Assembly (NCBI RefSeq): GCF_002355895.1
Contig: NZ_AP017652.1
Location: 62,001 to 126,000 of the forward strand
Origin: Streptococcus sp. NPS 308
GTDB taxonomy: Bacteria > Bacillota > Bacilli > Lactobacillales > Streptococcaceae
Direction: 5' to 3'
Length of the DNA: 64,000 nt
The position numbers were made by a program, and so were the translations under genes. Of the stretch, positions 38,924 to 47,906 are shown piece after piece. The notes beneath the pieces are model-generated. The model did no database searches. It saw only the letters and a program-made list of their open reading frames with translations, and was not told where the DNA came from. Each line of letters opens with the position of its first letter. The stretch's first letter is position 1.

Positions 38924-39731
38924 TTACAAACTTACAAAAGAAGATTTTAATCAAATCAACAAACGTAGCTTGTTTACTTTCCAATTAGGTTGGAACTACG
39001 AACGTATGCAAGCTTCTGGTTACCTTTACATGATCTTGCCTCAATTGCGTAAAATGTATGGGGATGGAACTCCTGAATTGAAAGAAATGATGAAAGTTCA
39101 TACTCAATTCTTCAATACTTCTCCATTCTTCCACACAATTATCGCTGGTTTTGACCTTGCCATGGAAGAAAAAGATGGCGTAGGTTCAAAAGATGCCGTT
39201 AACGGTATCAAGACAGGTTTGATGGGACCATTCGCTCCTCTTGGAGACACAATCTTTGGTTCACTTGTACCTGCTATCATGGGATCTATCGCAGCAACTA
39301 TGGCTATCGCTGGCCAACCATGGGGTATCTTCCTTTGGATCGCAGTTGCAGTTGCTTATGACATCTTCCGCTGGAAACAATTGGAATTTGCTTACAAAGA
39401 AGGGGTTAACCTTATCAACAACATGCAAAGTACTTTGACAGCTTTGATTGACGCTGCATCTGTACTTGGTGTCTTCATGATGGGTGCTCTTGTAGCAACA
39501 ATGATCAACTTTGAGATTTCTTACAAATTGCCAATCGGTGAAAAATTGATTGATTTCCAAGACATCTTGAACTCAATCTTCCCACGCTTGCTTCCAGCAA
39601 TCTTTACTGCCTTTATCTTCTGGTTGCTTGGTAAGAAAGGTATGAACTCTACTAAAGCGATCGGTATCATTATCGTTCTTGCAGTAGGTCTTTCATTCAT
39701 CGGTAAATTCTTGCTTGGAATGGGCGCATAA
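38910..39731 (+). CDS. PTS mannose-family EIID component
   Basis: Second membrane subunit, 273 residues. LFTFQLGWNYERMQASGYLY, GIKTGLMGPFAPLGDTIF and several C-terminal membrane helices mark the ManZ family. Start ATG 38910 lies inside the EIIC gene, preceded by GTGGGGAAATCGAAG; alternative start five codons earlier is less likely. Three bases separate it from EIIA. Confidence 0.93.
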   Translation: MTNSNYKLTKEDFNQINKRSLFTFQLGWNYERMQASGYLYMILPQLRKMYGDGTPELKEMMKVHTQFFNTSPFFHTIIAGFDLAMEEKDGVGSKDAVNGIKTGLMGPFAPLGDTIFGSLVPAIMGSIAATMAIAGQPWGIFLWIAVAVAYDIFRWKQLEFAYKEGVNLINNMQSTLTALIDAASVLGVFMMGALVATMINFEISYKLPIGEKLIDFQDILNSIFPRLLPAIFTAFIFWLLGKKGMNSTKAIGIIIVLAVGLSFIGKFLLGMGA

Positions 39732-39734
39732 TTT

Positions 39735-40139
39735 ATGGTGAAATCGTTAATTTTGGTGAGTCATGGTCGTTTCTGTGAAGAACTTAAAGGTAGCACGGAA
39801 ATGATTATGGGTCCACAAGACAACATTCATGCAGTGGCTCTTCTTCCAGAAGATGGTCCAGAAGAATTTACTGCTAAATTTGAAGCTGCTATCGAAGGAT
39901 TGGATGATTTCCTAGTCTTTGCAGATCTTCTTGGTGGTACACCATGTAACGTGGTGAGTCGCTTGATCATGGAAGGTCGCAACGTGGAACTCTACGCAGG
40001 AATGAATCTGCCAATGGTGATTGAATTTATCAATGCTAGCCTTACAGGTGCAGATGCGGACTATAATAGCCGTGGTGCAGAAAGCATTGTAAAAGTCAAT
40101 GATCTGTTAGCGGACTTCGATGATGACGAAGATGAATAA
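39735..40139 (+). CDS. PTS mannose-family EIIA component
   Basis: Phosphate acceptor from HPr, 134 residues. Active-site His10 in LVSHGRFCEE; then DLLGGTPCNVVSRL as in ManX IIA domains. Follows EIID closely. A very strong hairpin lies between it and agaS. Confidence 0.93.
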   Translation: MVKSLILVSHGRFCEELKGSTEMIMGPQDNIHAVALLPEDGPEEFTAKFEAAIEGLDDFLVFADLLGGTPCNVVSRLIMEGRNVELYAGMNLPMVIEFINASLTGADADYNSRGAESIVKVNDLLADFDDDEDE

Positions 40140-40172
40140 GATGTGACCTAGAGCATCTTATATAGAATATAC

Positions 40173-40201
40173 ATGGGAATGGGAGTCACTCCCATTCCCA
40201 T
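40173..40201 (+). promoter_or_regulatory. 13-bp perfect hairpin between PTS EIIA and agaS
   Basis: ATGGGAATGGGAG (40173-40185) pairs fully with CTCCCATTCCCAT (40189-40201), 3-base loop. Only TATTTT follows, so termination would be partial. Probably an mRNA 3'-end stabiliser or attenuator setting PTS expression above the downstream enzymes. Confidence 0.7.
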
Positions 40202-40243
40202 ATTTTCAATAGGAATGAAACAATAATAGATTAGAGGAACTCT

Positions 40244-41410
40244 ATGCTAAATTACACAAAAGAAGAATTACTTGAACTGGGTGCAGAAATCACGACTCGT
40301 GAGATCTATCAACAGCCTGATGTATGGAAAGAAGCTTTTGAAGCCTATCAAGCGAAACGTGAAGAAATTGTAGCCTTTCTGCAAGGTATCGCTGATAGAC
40401 ATGACTATATCAAGGTCATCTTGACGGGTGCTGGTACTTCTGCTTATGTGGGAGATACCTTGGTGCCTTATTTTAAGGAAGTCTATGATGAACGCAAATG
40501 GAATTTCAATGCCATTGCGACAACTGATATTGTTGCCAATCCAGAAACTTATTTGAAAAAAGATGTGGCGACTGTCCTTGTTTCCTTTGCTCGTAGTGGA
40601 AATTCGCCTGAAAGTGTGGCGACGGTTGATTTGGCCAAGGCCTTGGTAGATGAGCTTTATCAAGTGACTATTACTTGTGCAGCAGATGGTAAATTGGCTC
40701 TTCAAGCTCATGGCGATGACCGCAATCTTTTGCTCTTGCAACCAGCTGCTTCCAATGACGCTGGATTTGCCATGACTTCTAGCTTTACGTCTATGATGCT
40801 AACAGCTCTCTTGGTTTTTGATCCTACAGAATTTGCTGTTAAAGCTGAACGTTTTGAAGTTGTCTCTAGCCTTGCCCGTAAGGTCCTAGACAATGCAGAA
40901 GATGTCAAAGAGTTGGTTGATCTTGACTTTAACCGTGTCATCTATCTGGGCGCTGGTCCTTTCTTTGGCCTTGCTCATGAAGCTCAGCTCAAGATTTTGG
41001 AATTAACAGCTGGTCAAGTGGCGACTATGTATGAAAGTCCAGTTGGCTTCCGTCACGGTCCAAAATCACTGATCAACGAAGATACAGTTGTTTTGGTCTT
41101 TGGTACAACGACAGACTACACTCGCAAGTATGACTTGGACTTAGTTCGTGAGGTTGCTGGTGACCAGATTGCTCGTCGTGTCGTTCTTTTGAGTGATCAA
41201 GCCTTTGGTCTTGAAAATGTCAAAGAAGTGGCTCTTGGCTGTGGTGGAGTCTTGAATGATATTTGCCGTGTCTTCCCTTACATCATTTATGCCCAACTCT
41301 TTGCCCTTTTGACTTCGCTTAAGGTCGAAAATAAACCAGATACACCGTCTCCTACTGGTACCGTAAACCGTGTGGTACAAGGTGTTATCATTCATGACTA
41401 TCAAAAATAA
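40244..41410 (+). CDS. agaS: AgaS-type sugar isomerase/deaminase (SIS domain)
   Basis: Putative galactosamine-6-phosphate deaminase/isomerase yielding tagatose 6-phosphate. 388 residues with two SIS domains: [13 protein letters not shown] at about residue 60 and [21 protein letters not shown] in the second half, followed by the substrate loop [15 protein letters not shown] 40244 after AGAGGAACTCT. Followed after 10 bases by a LacD-like aldolase that could split its product after phosphorylation. Confidence 0.92.
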   Translation: MLNYTKEELLELGAEITTREIYQQPDVWKEAFEAYQAKREEIVAFLQGIADRHDYIKVILTGAGTSAYVGDTLVPYFKEVYDERKWNFNAIATTDIVANPETYLKKDVATVLVSFARSGNSPESVATVDLAKALVDELYQVTITCAADGKLALQAHGDDRNLLLLQPAASNDAGFAMTSSFTSMMLTALLVFDPTEFAVKAERFEVVSSLARKVLDNAEDVKELVDLDFNRVIYLGAGPFFGLAHEAQLKILELTAGQVATMYESPVGFRHGPKSLINEDTVVLVFGTTTDYTRKYDLDLVREVAGDQIARRVVLLSDQAFGLENVKEVALGCGGVLNDICRVFPYIIYAQLFALLTSLKVENKPDTPSPTGTVNRVVQGVIIHDYQK

Positions 41411-41420
41411 GGAAGTGTCT

Positions 41421-42416
41421 ATGAGTAAATTACAATTAAGTCCTAATAAAGTAGCTTGCTTGCAAAAACTCTCTGACGAGAACGGCATTATCTCAGCTCT
41501 TGCCTTTGACCAACGTGGTGCTTTGAAACGCCTCATGGCTCAATACCAAACAGAAGAGCCAACAGTTGCTCAAATGGAAGAACTTAAGGTATTGGTTGCA
41601 GATGAATTGACAAAATACGCATCATCAATGCTCCTTGACCCTGAGTACGGACTTCCAGCTACAAAAGCGCTTGATGCTAATGCTGGTCTTCTCCTTGCGT
41701 ATGAAAAAACTGGTTACGATACAACAAGCACCAAACGCTTGCCTGACTGCTTGGATATTTGGTCTGCCAAACGCATCAAGGAACAAGGCGCAGATGCTGT
41801 GAAGTTCTTGCTTTACTATGACGTAGACAGCGCTGACGAACTCAACCAAGAAAAACAAGCCTACATCGAACGTATTGGTTCTGAGTGTGTGGCGGAAGAC
41901 ATTCCGTTCTTCCTTGAAATCTTGGCTTACGATGAAAAGATTGCGGATGCAGGGTCTGCAGAATACGCTAAAGTGAAACCTCACAAGGTTATCGGTGCCA
42001 TGAAAGTCTTCTCAGACCCACGCTTCAACATCGATGTTTTGAAAGTAGAAGTTCCAGTCAACGTCAAATACGTTGAAGGATTTGGTGATGGTGAAATCGT
42101 TCATACACGCGAAGAAGCAGCAGCTTTCTTCAAAGCACAAGATGAAGCAACTAACTTGCCATACATCTACTTGAGTGCGGGTGTATCAGCTAAGCTTTTC
42201 CAAGAAACACTTGTCTTTGCCCACGAATCAGGCGCAAACTTCAACGGCGTTCTTTGCGGCCGTGCAACATGGGCTGGATCAGTTGAAGCTTACATCAAAG
42301 ATGGTGAAGCAGCAGCTCGTGAATGGTTGCGTACAACTGGATTTGAGAACATTGACGAACTCAACAAAGTTCTTCAAACAACAGCGACTTCATGGACTGA
42401 ACGTGTAGAAGCATAA
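41421..42416 (+). CDS. lacD: tagatose 1,6-diphosphate aldolase
   Basis: Class I aldolase cleaving tagatose 1,6-bisphosphate to DHAP and glyceraldehyde 3-phosphate. 331 residues; [24 protein letters not shown], the Schiff-base region [17 protein letters not shown], and [13 protein letters not shown] near the C-terminus are LacD features. ATG 41421 after AAGGAAGTGTCT; upstream in-frame starts fall in agaS. Pneumococcus, from memory, runs agaS straight into galM, so lacD here completes a catabolic route within the operon. The tagatose-6-phosphate kinase (lacC) needed in between is not in the window. Confidence 0.92.
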   Translation: MSKLQLSPNKVACLQKLSDENGIISALAFDQRGALKRLMAQYQTEEPTVAQMEELKVLVADELTKYASSMLLDPEYGLPATKALDANAGLLLAYEKTGYDTTSTKRLPDCLDIWSAKRIKEQGADAVKFLLYYDVDSADELNQEKQAYIERIGSECVAEDIPFFLEILAYDEKIADAGSAEYAKVKPHKVIGAMKVFSDPRFNIDVLKVEVPVNVKYVEGFGDGEIVHTREEAAAFFKAQDEATNLPYIYLSAGVSAKLFQETLVFAHESGANFNGVLCGRATWAGSVEAYIKDGEAAAREWLRTTGFENIDELNKVLQTTATSWTERVEA

Positions 42417-42495
42417 AAACAAGAATAGAAGAATTCCTTTTTGTTAAGAGGATACTTAAGGTTTTCTGACAAAGGATTCTGAAAATAGAAACTAC

Positions 42496-42526
42496 AACCA
42501 TAGATGGTGAGACACTCTCTATGGTT
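42496..42526 (+). promoter_or_regulatory. hairpin between lacD and galM
   Basis: AACCATAGA (42496-42504) pairs with TCTATGGTT (42518-42526), loop of 13. A short TGTTT follows; weak terminator or attenuator. Confidence 0.45.
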
Positions 42527-42562
42527 TGTTTACTTAAGAGAAATGGATCAAAGGAGAGAAGA

Positions 42563-43600
42563 ATGAAAGCATACACAGAGCGTGTATTTGGAAATCATGA
42601 GGGCAAGGACGTCTTGGCCTATCGCTTTGAGACTGATGGTGGTTACCAGCTTGAAGTTATGACTTATGGTGCGACCATCTTGCGCTATGTCACGCCTGAC
42701 AAGGATGGAAACTTTGCCAATGTGATTTTGGGTTTTGATGATTTTGCTAGCTATGTAGGCAATAGTCCCAAGCATGGAGCAAGTGTAGGTCCTGTAGCGG
42801 GCCGTATTGCAGGTGCGACATTTGAGCTCAATGGCAAGACCTATGACCTTGAAGTCAACAATGCTAGCAACTGTAACCACAGTGGTTCAACAGGTTGGGA
42901 TTCGAGCTTGTTTGAATTGGTCGAAGTGAGTGACCATGGCTTGACTCTCTACACCGAGCGTACAGATGGGACAGGAGGATTTCCTGGTAATCTCAAGATT
43001 TGGATTAGCTACCACTTGGAAGAAACTGGTGCTTACGAAGTCGGCTATAAGGTGACGACAGATCAGGATACGCTGGTCAATCCAACTAATCACAGCTACT
43101 TCAACTTGTCTGGTGATTTCACGCAGACAATTGACCGCCATGTCTTTCAGCTAAATACGGAGGGCATTTACCCAATCGCTCCCGACGGTGTTCCGGCTAA
43201 AACTCCAGATGCCAATCGTGACGTAGTGAAACACATCTACAATGGTGCTTTGCTCAAGGATATCTTTGCAGAAGAAGATGAGCAAATCCAACTGGTATCT
43301 GGTTTGGACCACCCATTTGCTCTTCCTGCAGGTCATGACAATGCTGGTTTCCTTTATGACCAAAACTCAGGTCGTTTCCTGCTTTTCAAGACAGAGGCTC
43401 CTTGCTTTGTGGTCTACACAGCAAACTTTGTGGATGAGAGTGTCATCATAGGAGGTCAGCCAATGGTACAGCACAATGGGATTGCCCTTGAAGCGCAGGC
43501 CTTACCAGATGCCATTCACAGTGACCTCAAAGACCAAGTCATTCTCAAAGCGGGGCAAACCTTTACCAGCAAAACTCGCTACGAGCTTGTTGTTAAATAA
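42563..43600 (+). CDS. galM: aldose 1-epimerase (mutarotase)
   Basis: Interconverts alpha and beta anomers of galactose released by BgaC. 345 residues; catalytic His in NPTNHSYFNLSG and catalytic Glu in GIALEAQALPDA; substrate Arg in GPVAGRIAGA. ATG 42563 after AAAGGAGAGAAGA; frame from 42521 would include the ribosome site. Last gene of the bgaC operon; terminator follows. Confidence 0.95.
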   Translation: MKAYTERVFGNHEGKDVLAYRFETDGGYQLEVMTYGATILRYVTPDKDGNFANVILGFDDFASYVGNSPKHGASVGPVAGRIAGATFELNGKTYDLEVNNASNCNHSGSTGWDSSLFELVEVSDHGLTLYTERTDGTGGFPGNLKIWISYHLEETGAYEVGYKVTTDQDTLVNPTNHSYFNLSGDFTQTIDRHVFQLNTEGIYPIAPDGVPAKTPDANRDVVKHIYNGALLKDIFAEEDEQIQLVSGLDHPFALPAGHDNAGFLYDQNSGRFLLFKTEAPCFVVYTANFVDESVIIGGQPMVQHNGIALEAQALPDAIHSDLKDQVILKAGQTFTSKTRYELVVK

Positions 43601-43604
43601 AAAG

Positions 43605-43627
43605 AAGAGCTGGTTTCCAGCTCTTTT
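43605..43627 (+). terminator. terminator of the bgaC operon
   Basis: AAGAGCTGG (43605-43613), TTT loop, CCAGCTCTT plus TT. Confidence 0.85.
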
Positions 43628-43639
43628 GAGTTGTCTTCG

Positions 43640-43667
43640 TTGACATTTCATCTCAATAGTGTATAAT
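43640..43667 (+). promoter_or_regulatory. sigma-A promoter for the VOC gene
   Basis: TTGACA (43640-43645), 16 bases, TATAAT (43662-43667), both hexamers consensus. Confidence 0.85.
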
Positions 43668-43707
43668 TGATGTAATTAATAAAGTTACAACAAAAAGGAG
43701 ACACCCT

Positions 43708-44562
43708 ATGACTTATGCATACCAAAGCCACATTTACCTAGCAGAGGCGGTTTTAAATGTCAAGGATTTGACGAGTCAAACGGCTTTTTATCACCAGATT
43801 ATTGGCTTAGAGATTTTATCTCAAACAGAGACAGAAGCGATTTTGGGACTTGGCAGAAAAGCCTTGGTCCACTTGATTCAGGCAGAAAAAGCTGGGGAAG
43901 TAAGGGAGCATTATGGGCTCTACCATCTAGCGATTTTATTGCCGACACGAAAAGCCTTGGCAGATGTCCTGAAACACTTAAGTGATTTGCGCATTCCTCT
44001 GGTCGGAGGAGCGGATCATGGATACAGTGAGGCCCTTTATCTGGAAGATTTGGAAGGAAATGGCATTGAACTCTACCGTGATAAGCCAGTTTCTTCATGG
44101 GATATTCGAGAAGACGGACGCATTATCGGTGTGACAGAGGCCCTTGCGGCTCAGGATATCTATGAGTTAGGGGAAAAGGTAGATCCCTTTATCCTAGCTG
44201 AAGAGACGAGAATGGGGCATATCCATCTATCGGTTAAGGATAGTCGCGCGGCGAGTCAGTTTTATCAAAAGGTGTTAGGGCTAGAGGATAAATTTAGCAT
44301 CCCTAGTGCTAGTTGGATTGCAGCTGGGGACTACCACCATCACTTAGCAGTCAATGAATGGGGAGGAAAAAATCTGGCTCCACGTAAGGCAGGCATGCCT
44401 GGCTTGGCCTACTACGTCCTTGAGGTCAAAAGCAAGGAAGAACTCTTAGCCATCGTTCAGCAAGCACAAGAGGTAGAAGCACCGATCAAGTGGATACATT
44501 CGAGTGAGTTGGATCTTGTAGATCCAGACGGCATTGTGACCCGCATTCGCTTGGAACGATGA
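43708..44562 (+). CDS. VOC (glyoxalase/bleomycin resistance) family protein, CatE-like
   Basis: 284 residues with two vicinal-oxygen-chelate modules (about 6-125 and 168-280). Metal ligand candidates are His8 in SHIYLAEAVLNV, His61-type in LVHLIQ, and His in GHIHLSVKDSRA of the second half. Resembles B. subtilis CatE-type ring-cleavage dioxygenases, but in streptococci its substrate is unknown. ATG 43708 after AAAGGAGACACCCT. Monocistronic with a consensus promoter. Confidence 0.85.
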   Translation: MTYAYQSHIYLAEAVLNVKDLTSQTAFYHQIIGLEILSQTETEAILGLGRKALVHLIQAEKAGEVREHYGLYHLAILLPTRKALADVLKHLSDLRIPLVGGADHGYSEALYLEDLEGNGIELYRDKPVSSWDIREDGRIIGVTEALAAQDIYELGEKVDPFILAEETRMGHIHLSVKDSRAASQFYQKVLGLEDKFSIPSASWIAAGDYHHHLAVNEWGGKNLAPRKAGMPGLAYYVLEVKSKEELLAIVQQAQEVEAPIKWIHSSELDLVDPDGIVTRIRLER

Positions 44563-44597
44563 GACGAGGAAAACATATCATATATTTTAGAGACATA

Positions 44598-44655
44598 GAA
44601 AAAGGCGGACAAGCTCGCATTCTGTTTTTAGAACGCGGACTTGTTCGCTTTTTTA
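44598..44655 (+). terminator. terminator after the VOC gene
   Basis: GGCGGACAAG (from 44604) pairs with CTTGTTCGC (44640-44648) with a G-U pair and one bulge, followed by six T; the loop holds a further partial repeat GCTCGC/GCGGAC. Confidence 0.75.
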
Positions 44656-44872
44656 TGGAATGACGAAAGCTTTCTTGTCTTTAGCAATGGTATCGGTCGG
44701 GGATATTTCCCCTTTTCTGGGGGTTCATGCTATAATACTAATAAACTTTTCTTTCTCTAGGAAGGCAAATGCCGAAAAAGCTAGAATGCTGGCAATCGTT
44801 GTCACGATGCTTTTAAGAGAAAGTAGGACTCTGTTTGAACATCCGTATTGAGTTTAGGAGACGGGAAATAAG
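44656..44872 (+). promoter_or_regulatory. intergenic region with extended -10 promoter
   Basis: Holds TGCTATAAT (44728-44736), an extended -10 promoter for the following membrane-protein genes. A 63-codon frame from 44660 overlaps this promoter and has no ribosome site, so it is not called. Nothing else recognised. Confidence 0.5.
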
Positions 44873-45445
44873 ATGGACACAAGTGTAAAAAATTTAATCA
44901 GTATGGGGCCTCTGGAGGATTCTTTTATCTATTATGATTTGGGGAATCAAGTATTCTACAGTGTAAAACAAGGCATGAATTATTCAGCCATTGCTGCTCC
45001 TATTGCAATCTATTTCTTGCAACGGCTGTCGAAGTTGCTCAACCAAACCTTTGGAGATGTCTCCTCCCCTTTCAATCTGATCTTCTTTATCTTGATGTCT
45101 CTGTTTTTAATTTTCGGGACCATTCTCCTTGCCAAATCTACTCGACGCAACATGAAGACAGATAGATTTAGAAAAGTTCGACTGACAAAAGCCAATATCA
45201 AAACCCTTAGGAGAAAATCTAGGGCGTTGACAGTAGTTGGCTACATTTTTGTTTTAATAACGATTTTTTCAGCCTATCGTTATCTGGCTGTTTCTGATTT
45301 TCAATTTTTAATTATGTACATGTTAGGGATTGGTATTCTTACATATATAGTTTATGATTTTCGGATGAAAACGCGCAAACGACTGTTCAAAGAGCTGATG
45401 GAGATATTACAGGACGATAGCCGAGGAAAAGAGGGAGAAATGTGA
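44873..45445 (+). CDS. uncharacterised membrane protein
   Basis: 190 residues, four predicted membrane segments (about 36-53, 66-87, 116-136, 141-161), separated by a basic cytoplasmic loop (RRNMKTDRFRKVRLTKANIK). The N-terminus has YYDLGNQVFYSVKQGMNYS, and the following gene has the similar YYNTRTREALAT, hinting that the two are distant relatives. ATG 44873, ribosome site GGAGACGGGAAATAAG. First of a run of three tightly packed genes. Not recognised. Confidence 0.65.
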   Translation: MDTSVKNLISMGPLEDSFIYYDLGNQVFYSVKQGMNYSAIAAPIAIYFLQRLSKLLNQTFGDVSSPFNLIFFILMSLFLIFGTILLAKSTRRNMKTDRFRKVRLTKANIKTLRRKSRALTVVGYIFVLITIFSAYRYLAVSDFQFLIMYMLGIGILTYIVYDFRMKTRKRLFKELMEILQDDSRGKEGEM

Positions 45446-45446
45446 G

Positions 45447-46124
45447 ATGAGAAAAATCATTTATATAGGCCAAGGAAACCAGCAATCCGTCTACTATAAT
45501 ACAAGGACGAGAGAGGCTTTAGCGACAGAATCTAGTACCTCGTCAGAAACCGACGGTGCCATCAGTTCAAAGAAATCCAAGTGGCCTTGGCTTCTCTTCT
45601 TTGCTTTCTTGCTAGTTGCTATCATCAGTATTTGGATTCGTTCCTTGATAGCGCCTTTTAAATTGAGTGAGTGGATGATTCCGATCCATCTAGCCGCAAT
45701 CCTTTTCGTTTTTATCGGAAGTGTTTATGGATTTGAAAAACTGTTCTACAGTGGGGCTAAGTCGCTTGTCCCAGCAAGTGAAGAACAGTTTAAAGATGCG
45801 GTTGAAAGTAGTACTTTTTGGAGGAAGTCACCAGATAAGGAACCAACAGTCGATAAAATCATCTTGTATCTATTTGCTATCCTCGTTCTTCTATTTGTTT
45901 TTGTAATTGTTGTGTTCTTTGCCATACCTGGGACCTTCATTCCCTACTATGAACATGAATGGTTTGAGCCGTCGATGTTCATGGTGCCAATCGGAGCAAC
46001 GATCGTCCCAGTTAGCGTGGTTCTTCTACTATTCCAAAACAACCCTATCCGCTGGCTCTTAGCTGTGCGAAAGTATGAACAGGGGAAAGTGATATTTAGG
46101 GGAGAAATAGAAAAGAGGGAATGA
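45447..46124 (+). CDS. uncharacterised membrane protein
   Basis: 225 residues, four predicted membrane segments (about 47-68, 76-97, 137-163, 175-198). Begins one base after the previous gene with GAGGGAGAAATGTG as ribosome site. N-terminal 40 residues are polar and Ser-rich. Shares the short YY-rich start with its neighbour. The topology suggests a partner in one membrane complex; no catalytic motif. Confidence 0.65.
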   Translation: MRKIIYIGQGNQQSVYYNTRTREALATESSTSSETDGAISSKKSKWPWLLFFAFLLVAIISIWIRSLIAPFKLSEWMIPIHLAAILFVFIGSVYGFEKLFYSGAKSLVPASEEQFKDAVESSTFWRKSPDKEPTVDKIILYLFAILVLLFVFVIVVFFAIPGTFIPYYEHEWFEPSMFMVPIGATIVPVSVVLLLFQNNPIRWLLAVRKYEQGKVIFRGEIEKRE

Positions 46125-46126
46125 TA

Positions 46127-46798
46127 ATGTCACAAGAGAGATATTTGCAGATCAAAAAAGAGCATCAAGTTCGTAAGTTTGTGGGGCTTTTTCTCTTCAT
46201 TCTTCTTGCTATACTCGATGTTCTACTGGTATCAAGTCATTCCAATTATGTCCCGCTTGTAACGGTGGCTATGGTAACGATTGTACCTTTTAATCATTTT
46301 CTACTTGGTCCTCTTAGGAGAAAGAAAAAAGCCATAGAAAAAGAGTATCCAGAATGGAAAATACTCAGTACAAAGGGAGTAAAGGTTCCCTCGGCTGAAG
46401 CCAATAAAAGAACCTTGGCTGGCATTGGGATCTTGATGGCCTTGCTGTTGTCTTTTGGGCTATTCTATAAACCTGTGAAACAGCCGAACGTAAAGGTGAA
46501 CCAAGTAGACAAGCTGCCTAAGCTTGATTCTAAAGCTCCTGAAAAGTCTAGGTCTTCGAAGTCTGAGTCATCTAGCTCCTCTAAGACCAAAGAATCCAGT
46601 TCCTCAGAGTCGAAATCCTCGTCTTCGACTGAACAAAGTTCTAAGACCGAAAGTTCAGGAACAAAACCCTCAAAAAGCGAGTCCAATAATTCTTATTATC
46701 AGATTCCAGGGCTTACTGACGAACAGGTGAGAGATATCATATCAAAATCTGTGAAAGATTTAAGAGAAAAACAGTCAAAAGAAAAATCCGAAGAGTAG
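46127..46798 (+). CDS. uncharacterised membrane protein with Ser-rich tail
   Basis: 223 residues. Membrane segments at about 20-38, 42-60 and 97-115, then a long low-complexity Ser/Lys/Glu tract (about 140-190, e.g. SSKTKESSSSESKSSSS) and a C-terminal helix LTDEQVRDIISKSVKDL. Start: ATG 46121 is too close to GAGGG, so ATG 46127 is used. The Ser-rich linker resembles those that hold extracellular domains off the membrane. Function unknown. Confidence 0.65.
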   Translation: MSQERYLQIKKEHQVRKFVGLFLFILLAILDVLLVSSHSNYVPLVTVAMVTIVPFNHFLLGPLRRKKKAIEKEYPEWKILSTKGVKVPSAEANKRTLAGIGILMALLLSFGLFYKPVKQPNVKVNQVDKLPKLDSKAPEKSRSSKSESSSSSKTKESSSSESKSSSSTEQSSKTESSGTKPSKSESNNSYYQIPGLTDEQVRDIISKSVKDLREKQSKEKSEE

Positions 46799-46867
46799 AT
46801 TCGATGTCGATTCTGGACGAGTTCCTTCTTTGGGCTTTCACTCTATAGAATAACTGGAGGAGTTCAT

Positions 46868-47410
46868 ATGACTAAAGAAATGATTGGTTTGATAGTTGGG
46901 ACAGTCGTCACTCTCCTATCTTTTGTGTTTGTATGCGGCACCTTTCTCTACCTCTATCTTCGAGAACGAAAGATGGTACGGCTTGCCCAGTCATCTGTAG
47001 AGGGAACGGTTGTTGGCTATAGTCGTTTTCGTGAGGGTTATCCACCTATCGTTGAATACACGGTGGATGGGCTTACTTATAAGAAAACCTTGCAGTATTT
47101 TATGATCAAAACGGTCACGACTCCGTGGGGGCCTACTAAGGTTTCAAATGATTATACAAGGGAAGAAATGCTGGCGCCTTCCATCACTCGCTACAGCAAC
47201 TCCTTTGTTTCCTTTGATAGCTTGATGCAGACCCATTTCCCCCTTCATTCGGAGCTAACGGTCTGGTATGATCCAGACAAGCCGACCAGGGCCTATGTCG
47301 AACGCTATAGCGGGATGGACAAGTTTTACAAGTGGTTTGGTATCGGATTTGGACTGGCCCTAGTCCTGGTCTATGGGATAGTAATCCTAGCCTTTTTGTC
47401 CAAGATATAA
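46868..47410 (+). CDS. membrane protein, DUF3592-like
   Basis: 180 residues, one N-terminal membrane segment (about 7-30), an extracytoplasmic-looking beta domain (VEGTVVGYSRFREGYPPIVEYTVDGLTYKK; ELTVWYDPDKPTRAYVE) and a C-terminal segment (about 157-177). The paired V-G-Y and VWYDPDxP motifs are those of DUF3592-type proteins. ATG 46868 after GGAGGAGTTCAT. Role unknown; grouped with the three membrane proteins before it. Confidence 0.6.
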   Translation: MTKEMIGLIVGTVVTLLSFVFVCGTFLYLYLRERKMVRLAQSSVEGTVVGYSRFREGYPPIVEYTVDGLTYKKTLQYFMIKTVTTPWGPTKVSNDYTREEMLAPSITRYSNSFVSFDSLMQTHFPLHSELTVWYDPDKPTRAYVERYSGMDKFYKWFGIGFGLALVLVYGIVILAFLSKI

Positions 47411-47450
47411 GGCATAACTAATCGGAAACTTGATGTCCCGATTATGCTTC

Positions 47451-47478
47451 AAGGAGAACAGCTTTAGTTCTCCTTTTT
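47451..47478 (+). terminator. terminator of membrane-protein cluster
   Basis: AAGGAGAAC (47451-47459) pairs with GTTCTCCTT (47467-47475), then TTT. Confidence 0.8.
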
Positions 47479-47550
47479 CCTGCTCAGTAATCTTTTCTAG
47501 CCAATACAAAGAAAAGGTTGTCTCCTATAAAGACAGATAGGATGAGAATT

Positions 47551-47579
47551 TTGACAAAGAACCTTATTCGAGATATAAT
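47551..47579 (+). promoter_or_regulatory. sigma-A promoter for the cstR-like gene
   Basis: TTGACA (47551-47556), 17 bases, TATAAT (47574-47579): full consensus. No TACCC/GGGTA operator is visible around it, so autoregulation is not indicated. Confidence 0.85.
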
Positions 47580-47606
47580 GAAGAAAAAGTGACCAAGGAT
47601 AAATCA

Positions 47607-47864
47607 ATGACAAACTCAAAGTATATAACACGCCTGAAACGTTCAGAGGGCCAGTTGCGTGGGATCCAAAAGATGATAGAAGAAGATCGTGACTGCGCAG
47701 ATATCATTACCCAGTTGACTGCAGTGCGCTCCAGTGTTGAGCGCGTGATTGAGATGATGATTACCGAAAATCTCACTGCTTGCATCAACCAACCGCTAGA
47801 GGACCCTGAGGCTCAAAAGGAACGCTTGGAAAAGGCTGTTCAGTACCTAATCAAACGAAAATAA
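47607..47864 (+). CDS. cstR: CsoR-family persulfide-sensing repressor, CstR-like
   Basis: 85-residue all-helical tetrameric repressor of the CsoR/RcnR/CstR family. Cys30 (EDRDCADI) and Cys59 (LTACINQ) are 29 residues apart, as in CsoR Cys36/Cys65 and S. aureus CstR Cys31/Cys60; but the copper-binding His of CsoR is replaced by Asn55, which points to a CstR-type sulfur sensor rather than a copper sensor. Start ATG 47607 after CCAAGGAT; a GTG at 47589 is less likely. The nearby rhodanese/CoA disulfide reductase operon has a matching operator at 50719-50741. Confidence 0.85.
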   Translation: MTNSKYITRLKRSEGQLRGIQKMIEEDRDCADIITQLTAVRSSVERVIEMMITENLTACINQPLEDPEAQKERLEKAVQYLIKRK

Positions 47865-47906
47865 CCCACTTTTGGGGACTATCAAGTTGATAAGGGAGGC
47901 TAGAAG

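Noticed and set aside
44660..44851. 63-codon frame before the membrane-protein cluster
   Set aside because: Covers an extended -10 promoter, lacks a ribosome site, composition not protein-like.
47607..47864. Copper-sensing CsoR
   Set aside because: The His ligand is Asn55, no copA/copZ nearby, and the matching operator is at a sulfur operon.
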